Part shown: positions 32,901 through 37,719 of the stretch, in pieces
Position numbering within the stretch: the stretch's first letter is position 1
How the letters are laid out: the number at the start of each line of letters is the position of its first letter
Origin: a bacterium UBP14_UBA6098
GTDB lineage: Bacteria; UBP14; UBA6098
Length of the DNA stretch: 37,719 bases
Assembly (NCBI GenBank): GCA_002428525.1
Contig: DIWU01000007.1
Span: 1-37,719 of the forward strand
Reading direction: 5' to 3'
The notes under the pieces: generated by a model
Told to the model about the DNA's origin: nothing
What the model saw: only the letters and a program-made list of their open reading frames with translations
The model's database searches: none
Program-made: the position numbers and the translations under genes

Positions 32901-33418
32901 TCGAAGAAGAGCATCATGCCGATGTCGTGCGGCCTCGAGCTTTCATTATGTATGATCCACTTCATAATGGCAGTTCCGCTTCCGCCGGTTTCCACGGGCT
33001 GAAGTATTTGAGAAACCCTTATCGAGTCGTTTCCGTAGGGGTCGCCGACGAAGAACCATTCCGTTTTAAGCCACGAGTTAATGGGGTCGTAGTGAGTGGG
33101 GGAGATCATATAGTCGTCGATATACACCGCGGAATCGGGATACATAATCGGGATGATCGGCCCGTTTGAATAGATAGTCGAGCTGTCGATCCATAAGCTG
33201 AAATAAGCGCCTTCCGGGCTTTCATGCCTATAGCTACTATGTAGCAATTCTCTAACTTCCGGGAATTCCGGCGGACTCGGCGGGACGCCGATACTGAACT
33301 GCCCATCGAGACCGGCGCCGACACCGATGTGCGGGTTTATCGGATCGCTGTCCATCCAAACAGCCATAGTGCTCAAAGCTAATGCGATGAGCGATAATAT
33401 GATAGCGAACCTTTTCAT
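29915..33418 (-). CDS. Large secreted multidomain protein with sorting domain (1167 aa)
   Basis: The ATG at 33418 has GAGGAGG 4 bp upstream and opens a signal peptide (KRFAIILSLIALALSTMA). Residues about 20-320 form a beta-rich region resembling those that describe mixed nouns in candidate-phylum surface proteins, with no enzyme motif. From about 420 onward come Ig-like repeats of about 90-110 residues, with shared phrases such as VNGDTLTTDNPELTYTP and SVGGNTFTEGSAGFIIED. The end is a FlgD-like sorting module: RPDPFNATTTIPFQL, ITDMLGRHVREVYSG, WDGRDDRGRDLPSGVY. It may be an adhesin or matrix protein. It is second in a minus-strand operon. Confidence 0.82.
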   Translation of the reverse strand: MKRFAIILSLIALALSTMAVWMDSDPINPHIGVGAGLDGQFSIGVPPSPPEFPEVRELLHSSYRHESPEGAYFSLWIDSSTIYSNGPIIPIMYPDSAVYIDDYMISPTHYDPINSWLKTEWFFVGDPYGNDSIRVSQILQPVETGGSGTAIMKWIIHNESSRPHDIGMMLFFDTKISLSDTARIVAPGIPISDSVRILPDPVRGWDIPPYWEAYEGDPSDTSDHSLVAKAVISLPPNTSPDRLAFGDIHDFLGAYWEPEITMLEYFDSAVLSWWNPVTVEAGATIIIQTSYGLADSTASVGGIYGMRVAYPHFLLVRGCALSPDPFSMTVGVTNNSDSTVSDLHVTVDLSSAVHCSLATDEVADKPTSPRNLAEGETGFAFWSMKVNRPPLDEIIDTVFFRAYTTDSFTVSPPFLVNIKGSDYIGPEANTVEPLWATITSDPNQVIKMYIHDAHSSVDSTRIFFGFINSDGLYYVGIDSPELSFMNDTLYFNPPSPLMDGSYYWFFLDQAEDIHGCPSESDSGRFLCDLNGPVLGPNHFPPDSTIQTDSLLRVWINAEDMLGSIRLQTINWRFILDGFITPVNVWGGIAGDGVGVATSSDLMRPDTVYWNSRNWTSGLSHIPDGWVTNILADLTDDPDYGIPNRCPDVPFGWTWIMNSHGPRAKPVIPDDGDYVSVPDTDITYYLYDGNSMIPDSSRIMLDGGVITTHGGPRDSLHTIIVDPSTGFPHGYRVNIEVVNAYDSLFTPLDMSSHRSWHYNIDTRPPVIVNGSIGHGDTIGVDHLEVSIAIADSNSGVNPESLTITVNDIPVSTSWAAGLATFTLDVSTDTASIRVRVCDLIDVGPQNWLDQTMTIYIVMQGPRARFIGNADGFICSPSGPILWLVNDPDGVVESSIKVVVNGDTLTTDNPELTYTPSTGVLSYSPATPWTDGTYITAQLISAEDIYGFTLATPIDGSWIVDLDMPAWRHTVEGLLFDPGTGYFDDSLIVIHWTWGDGELDSVSLSVGGNTFTEGSAGFIIEDTMLIFDSPAADFVLDSAVTYYFVIQAKTLCAFSEGEWVIDSFMVFSTEVEEAKLPFSVELMPNRPDPFNATTTIPFQLVTNDKVKIEITDMLGRHVREVYSGILSAGLHEKVWDGRDDRGRDLPSGVYNCRLSVGREIHSQRITLIR

Positions 33419-33446
33419 GGTCCCTCCTCGATTAAAGATTCTATAT

Positions 33447-34334
33447 TTATATTTTGTCAATATCGACTAAAATTCTTATGAAAGCTGTTTTTGCATCGGG
33501 ATTTTTAATGAGCAATATTTCCTCGAAGCGCCTAATATCGGTATTTTCCGGGATTGTGATCCTAATCGGAAGCGGGCCGCCGCCCTCCTCGATTCCGGGG
33601 ATTACGATCTCCGAGGGGTATTCGATCCATTCGGGATTCTCGAGGCGCTTGTAACCCGGCATTCCGAGGATAGTGATCTTTGCGACGTCCGACTCGGGGT
33701 CGAGCCTTTCGACGGAATAAAGCATCGATTTGGGTTTGCCATGGAAGAGGGTTGCGGTTGCGGTCTCGCCGGCGCCGGGCTTAACCTTTTGGAAGAATAA
33801 TTTGCTCGGGACCGAGACGATTTCGTTGTAGGCGCAAGACGGCACGACGCCGTCCTTTGGCTCTGTTTCGATCCTGAAAAGAAGGTATCCGCCGACTTGG
33901 ATCTGTGAAGCGCCCACCCCGACAGCGATCGGTGAGACCGGAACTCCGAGGAGCCAATTGTGGTTGTAGAGGGCGTCGTCCTGTGGCAAATCGAGCCACA
34001 TCGGTATCTCGGCGACCTCGTTTTGACGGACGAATACAGTTTCGACGGCAAAGGAGAACCAGGCCGGCTCGGGGAAATCGTAGTAGCCGGTTGCCGTGCT
34101 GTTGCCCGCGCTGGGTTGTTCGGCGTGAAGTTCGTAGGTGATATCGCTCTCCGTCGGGCCGATTCGGATAGTCTGGTTTCGTTCAGCGGCAAAGTCGAGC
34201 GGCCGCCCGACAGGCGCGTCGTAAACGAGGATTGTCCCGGGCGAGATACGGAATCCAAGCCCGAGTAGAGCGCTGACCGCAGTGAGCGCCGACAAAAGGA
34301 TTATAAATCGATAATTGCTAAGCATTCTTTGCAA
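33447..34334 (-). CDS. Secreted beta-rich protein (295 aa)
   Basis: A TTG start at 34334 is supported by GGAGG 6 bp upstream; an ATG at 34325 is the alternative. A signal anchor (YRFIILLSALTAVSALLGL) leads into beta-strand-rich sequence without recognised motifs. A final part (EIVIPGIEEGGGPLPIRITIPENTD) is like an Ig-like or chaperone fold. There is no sorting domain. A promoter lies at 34361-34388. It is first in the operon, 28 bp before the large secreted protein, and may assist its secretion or assembly. Confidence 0.7.
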   Translation of the reverse strand: MQRMLSNYRFIILLSALTAVSALLGLGFRISPGTILVYDAPVGRPLDFAAERNQTIRIGPTESDITYELHAEQPSAGNSTATGYYDFPEPAWFSFAVETVFVRQNEVAEIPMWLDLPQDDALYNHNWLLGVPVSPIAVGVGASQIQVGGYLLFRIETEPKDGVVPSCAYNEIVSVPSKLFFQKVKPGAGETATATLFHGKPKSMLYSVERLDPESDVAKITILGMPGYKRLENPEWIEYPSEIVIPGIEEGGGPLPIRITIPENTDIRRFEEILLIKNPDAKTAFIRILVDIDKI

Positions 34335-34360
34335 GCTCGACCTCCGGTTTATACAACATT

Positions 34361-34388
34361 AGTATAATTTATAAGCTTAGGAAGGCAA
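34361..34388 (-). promoter_or_regulatory. Promoter of the secreted-protein operon
   Basis: On the minus strand, TTGCCT (34383-34388), a 16-bp spacer and TATACT (34361-34366) lie 27 bp upstream of the TTG start. The rest of the 258-bp divergent spacer is AT-rich and holds the promoter of the vWA gene, whose elements are not clear. Confidence 0.55.
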
Positions 34389-34592
34389 ACGCAAGGGTTT
34401 TTAGTAAAATATAAATACCTAAAAAAAAACAGGGGAATTACGAGCCGGTGTAAAATCTTAGAAATCATAAGCTTCAAGAGATTTGGAATGGAAAAAACAA
34501 ATTAAAGGTTTTTAAACCTTGCGAAGCGGAATTATATAAAATATATTAATATGATTGGAATTGTGTTAGTTTGAATTAACGGTAGGAGTCCT

Positions 34593-37500
34593 ATGATGAA
34601 AAGCGATGGTTTTCTTTTTTCCAAAAACCTGTTCGTTATCGCTTTCGCCCTTCTCTTTGCGGGTTCGATCTATGCAGGTCCGCTTGAAATCACAGATATC
34701 GATGTAAATCGTATCGGGGTTAACTTGCCAAATGCCGACCCCGATGCGCTGTCGAATTTGGGCGAGAAATTCTCGCTCGAAGCCTACAGTGATATATATT
34801 ACGGCGAATTCGGATGGGAGGTTCACTGCCGGCTCGACACCGGAGCGGTGGATATTGTATTCGTGATCGACTCCTCCGGCTCGATGGGCGGGACTATCTC
34901 CAATGTTCGCGCCGCGGTCGGCGGCCTCATCACCGCGCTGAATGCCGCCGGATACGACTATATGCTCGGCGCGATTACCTACGCCGACGGCCGGAATCTC
35001 TGGGATTTCAACACCGGTCTTCCCGGAATCCAGATGACCCCCAATGCCGCGACATTCCAATCGCGGCTCGCGGGCGTCGGTGCATGGGGGGGCGATGACA
35101 GCCCGGAACAGTCCCTCGACGCTATCGCTGACGCAATCAATCGATACGAATGGCGACCGGAGGCTATGCATATTGTGATCGGTTTCACCGACGCTTCGTA
35201 TTGCCAAGTCGGTAATACTTGTTCGGGCTTTTGCAATCCCGGAGGGGGAGCTTTCGCATTGCCGGCCGCCCAGACCGACGCCGGTGTCGCGGCGCTTATC
35301 GCATCGACAGGCACTGTGGTATTTTGGGCTTGTCCAACCTATATATATTCAGGCTATTGCGAAACATTCACCTCGCCCGTTCCGCCGCATCCGCCGTGGT
35401 CAGGCACAGGTTTTCTCGGCTGGTATCAGTATTTCTGCTCTGTCTCCGGCGGCAAATGGTATGATCTTTATTCGACAAGCTGGAGCACAATCTTCGCCGA
35501 TGTCGCGGCTCTTATCAGCACATTCTTCACGATCAGCATTGAGGTGACCAATAACACCGCCACGACGATTAACCCCGTGACTGCGACTCTGGTTCCGGGG
35601 GCTTGTATCTCGGTGCTTTCAACCAACCCGATCTCATTCGGGCCGTTGACCGGCGGCGCGATGCATCGCTATATATGGCGTATCGATTACGATCCGACCT
35701 GCCCTCCCGGTCCGATGCTCTGTTTCGATGTTAATGTTGCGGGCGGCGGTTATGCCGATACGGCGGTCGGATGCCTATATATGGAGGACTGCGAGTGCGC
35801 GGGCCCTGTTCCGACAGTGATTCGGCCGCTCCCCTGCGGTGTTTGGACTGCGTGTGAATATCAAGATATTGTGATCGAATTTCTCGATGACGATGTCGGA
35901 ACGAACCCCGCCTCGATTCAACTGATGGTTGACGGTGTGCTTTACAGCTATCCTACCTATATGACTTGGACGAGCTTGGGAACGACTACGGGGCGCCTAA
36001 CCTTCACGCCGCCGGTTCCTTGGCGGCATGGTGAATGTATCGATTTTTGGGTTGTCCGAGCGGATGACTGGAACGGTTGCCCGAAATCGGGCGATGCTCA
36101 TTGCTCTTTCTGTATGGATCTCGAGCCGCCCGAGCTGATATCGTGGTTACCGGAGTGCGAGACTTTTCTGTTCGATAGCTTGGTAACGATTTCGATGCAG
36201 ATTCGCGATTCGGAGTCCGGCATAGATATTCTCAGCCTTTCGACTACGGTCAACGGTGTGACGTTCCCGCTCGGCGGCGGCCCGCCTGCAATCGATTGGG
36301 TTGGCACAACCGACGAAGGCACTGTGACAATTCGCGGGACTTTGGCCCAGCTCGGGCTGACTGGAGCCGATTCGGCGATAGTTTGCCTGAACACTTGCGA
36401 CAGGGTTCTGTCAACATATTGTGGTCCTAATTGCACAACCTATTGTTGCGTATATTACCTAAATGAACCACCGAATGCCGAATTCGTTTATCCCTTCGAC
36501 GGAAGCTGGTCGGCCTGCGATCCACAACCCATCGCATTACATATTTGGGACTTGGCCGGTGCTCCTATAGATCCTTCTACAGTAGTGCTGGAGGTGAATA
36601 GAGTTCCATATACGACAGCCCATGCCTGGCTCACCGTCACTTCAGATAGCATATTCTTTATGCCCGCCGCAGGATTCTTCCATGACGGAGAAGAGGTGAC
36701 ATTGTGCCTGACAAGTCTTGCAGATTATGCTGGTGCGTCTATGGTTGGTTTGCCTTTGTGTGAGATATTTTATATAGACTACAGTCCGCCTATAGTTGTC
36801 AATATAATTCCGCCGCCGGACACGACAGTGTTACTGCTTCCGGACTCGATAGTTTTCGATCTGTTCGACAGCCTTTCGGGCTTAGGGACATGGGGGATCA
36901 CGGTGACGATTCAGGGTGTAGTTTTCCCGTGGTCGGGAGATTGGATCTTGCCGGATTCGCTACTTCATATCGGCTTCCGCATCGACGGCTCGATTTGTAT
37001 GAGTGCCGGCGAGCTATGCACAGTGGAGGTTTGCGTGACGGCCCCCGATCGCCCGGACTACTGCGGGCCTAACGTAATGGACACTTGCTGGATGTGGTTC
37101 TTCGAGCGGTCCGGCCCTGTTCCGAGCATAGTTTTCCCGATGCCGGGGACGATATCCGCTTGCGAGGACAGCGGTATACTTATCCGCATAGATTCGACGC
37201 TTGCGGCGGTAGATTCGTCAAGTATTGTTCTCAGGATAACCCGAGGTTCTGGGCCGACGGAGACCTATTATTGTTCTGACGCGGAACTCGGCTGGTCTTC
37301 GCCGATACTGCTTTTCGATCCGCCCTCGGGCTATTGGGACGACGGCGACACGGTGACGGTCTGCCTCGATTCCTGCGCGGATATCTACTCGACGCCTTCG
37401 CCCTCGGTGCCGATGTGCTGGGAGTTTTACACAGACTTCAGCGCGCCGGTATTCTGGGATCCGTTGCCTCCGCCGGACACTGTGATCAACGATATTACCC

Positions 37501-37719
37501 CGGATATTTCGGTATTTTTATTTGACAGTATCAGCGGTGTGTTGGTGTTGAATATAGTGACTACGATCTCTGTAAACAGCGCTCCCGCAGACACTTACGC
37601 CATGGGGATGGGCGTCGAGTGGAACGACTTGACCGGAGAATACACCCTCGACGAGGATATCTTGGGTATAGCGTTCGCAGATAGCGACACGGTAGTGGTT
37701 TGCGTTTATGCTCACGACC
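34593..37719 (+). CDS. Giant secreted vWA-domain protein, 3' end cut by window
   Basis: One frame runs without a stop from tandem ATGs at 34593/34596 (GGAG a few bases upstream) to the window edge, at least 1042 codons. A signal peptide (NLFVIAFALLFAGSIYA) precedes a von Willebrand A domain at about residues 85-315. Its metal site is DIVFVIDSSGSMG (Asp93), with GGDDSPEQSLDAI near 170. From about 415, two beta-domain types alternate. One begins with phrases such as WSACDPQPIALHIWD or ISACEDSGILIRID and has paired Cys. The other begins PPPDTTV or PPPDTVI and includes DSxSG. It is probably a surface or matrix protein. Any sorting domain would be beyond the edge. Confidence 0.88.
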   Translation, partial: MMKSDGFLFSKNLFVIAFALLFAGSIYAGPLEITDIDVNRIGVNLPNADPDALSNLGEKFSLEAYSDIYYGEFGWEVHCRLDTGAVDIVFVIDSSGSMGGTISNVRAAVGGLITALNAAGYDYMLGAITYADGRNLWDFNTGLPGIQMTPNAATFQSRLAGVGAWGGDDSPEQSLDAIADAINRYEWRPEAMHIVIGFTDASYCQVGNTCSGFCNPGGGAFALPAAQTDAGVAALIASTGTVVFWACPTYIYSGYCETFTSPVPPHPPWSGTGFLGWYQYFCSVSGGKWYDLYSTSWSTIFADVAALISTFFTISIEVTNNTATTINPVTATLVPGACISVLSTNPISFGPLTGGAMHRYIWRIDYDPTCPPGPMLCFDVNVAGGGYADTAVGCLYMEDCECAGPVPTVIRPLPCGVWTACEYQDIVIEFLDDDVGTNPASIQLMVDGVLYSYPTYMTWTSLGTTTGRLTFTPPVPWRHGECIDFWVVRADDWNGCPKSGDAHCSFCMDLEPPELISWLPECETFLFDSLVTISMQIRDSESGIDILSLSTTVNGVTFPLGGGPPAIDWVGTTDEGTVTIRGTLAQLGLTGADSAIVCLNTCDRVLSTYCGPNCTTYCCVYYLNEPPNAEFVYPFDGSWSACDPQPIALHIWDLAGAPIDPSTVVLEVNRVPYTTAHAWLTVTSDSIFFMPAAGFFHDGEEVTLCLTSLADYAGASMVGLPLCEIFYIDYSPPIVVNIIPPPDTTVLLLPDSIVFDLFDSLSGLGTWGITVTIQGVVFPWSGDWILPDSLLHIGFRIDGSICMSAGELCTVEVCVTAPDRPDYCGPNVMDTCWMWFFERSGPVPSIVFPMPGTISACEDSGILIRIDSTLAAVDSSSIVLRITRGSGPTETYYCSDAELGWSSPILLFDPPSGYWDDGDTVTVCLDSCADIYSTPSPSVPMCWEFYTDFSAPVFWDPLPPPDTVINDITPDISVFLFDSISGVLVLNIVTTISVNSAPADTYAMGMGVEWNDLTGEYTLDEDILGIAFADSDTVVVCVYAHD

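Noticed and set aside
30000..33200. Several long plus-strand frames (for example 32057-33169) opposite the large secreted gene
   Set aside because: They are GC-driven shadows of the minus-strand gene, which has a signal peptide, ribosome site and sorting domain.
34566..35314. Minus-strand frames opposite the vWA gene
   Set aside because: The plus strand is open through to the window edge with clear vWA motifs; the minus frames have no recognisable content.
1..37719. CRISPR arrays, insertion sequences, rRNA genes, replication origin
   Set aside because: No regularly spaced identical repeats beyond the 21-bp tandem tract, no transposase or integrase motifs, and no rRNA or DnaA-box clusters were seen.

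Overview
The window comes from a bacterium of moderate, uneven GC content. At least three secreted proteins end in a FlgD-like or type IX-type sorting domain (a PNPFN-type start followed by a segment ending in a basic residue or LLK/YIK), and a fourth carries a broken copy. Together with a compact single-copy housekeeping set and many palindromic intergenic repeats, this suggests an uncultured diderm lineage in or near the Fibrobacteres-Chlorobi-Bacteroidetes, Cloacimonadota or WOR-3 groups. The phylum is an inference from style, not from a marker search.

Region 1 (1-4900) is accessory. AT-rich orphan genes (343-879, 887-1441, 2247-2516, 3886-4401) sit among GC-rich sequence, a 21-bp tandem-repeat reading frame, a fibronectin-type protein and several palindromic dispersed repeats. 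One orphan carries an HEPN-like RNSLTH motif.

Region 2 (4901-7576, minus strand) is housekeeping: folD, rpmE, pyrF and pyrE, with recognisable promoters and a terminator. Region 3 (7744-11678, plus strand) is one likely operon: sugar-phosphate isomerase, sugar nucleotidyltransferase, metK and an exported nitroreductase-like protein. A 121-nt sequence able to fold as a cloverleaf follows. Then comes ahcY (12029-13285) with its own promoter and a structured leader of about 120 nt. With folD nearby, this groups the S-adenosylmethionine cycle and one-carbon genes.

Region 4 (13286-14870) holds a 25-residue Lys/Ala/Pro-rich micro-gene, terminators and a decayed GNAT acetyltransferase/YoaP pseudogene that ORF calling misses. 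Region 5 (14875-21004, plus strand) is tRNA-Leu(UAG), trigger factor, clpP, clpX, lspA, an rluD-family pseudouridine synthase and a secreted propeller-like protein, all tightly packed. It turns markedly AT-rich from the second half of tig onward. ClpP carries Asn where the catalytic Asp should be, and lspA overlaps the synthase gene by 128 nt.

Region 6 (21169-28182) has tRNA-Arg(ACG), a GT-C-type membrane protein, an M14 carboxypeptidase with sorting domain, and a locus related to the CotH/DUF4956 type. The CotH gene has a collapsed lamin-tail domain and a frameshifted sorting domain. Next to it are an HD-DUF4956 chimera and a lamin-tail lipoprotein. Region 7 (28183-37719) has a minus-strand operon of secreted proteins ending in a PHP phosphoesterase. 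It is divergent from a very large vWA-domain secreted protein that runs off the right edge. No CRISPR array, complete transposon, rRNA gene or origin was seen.
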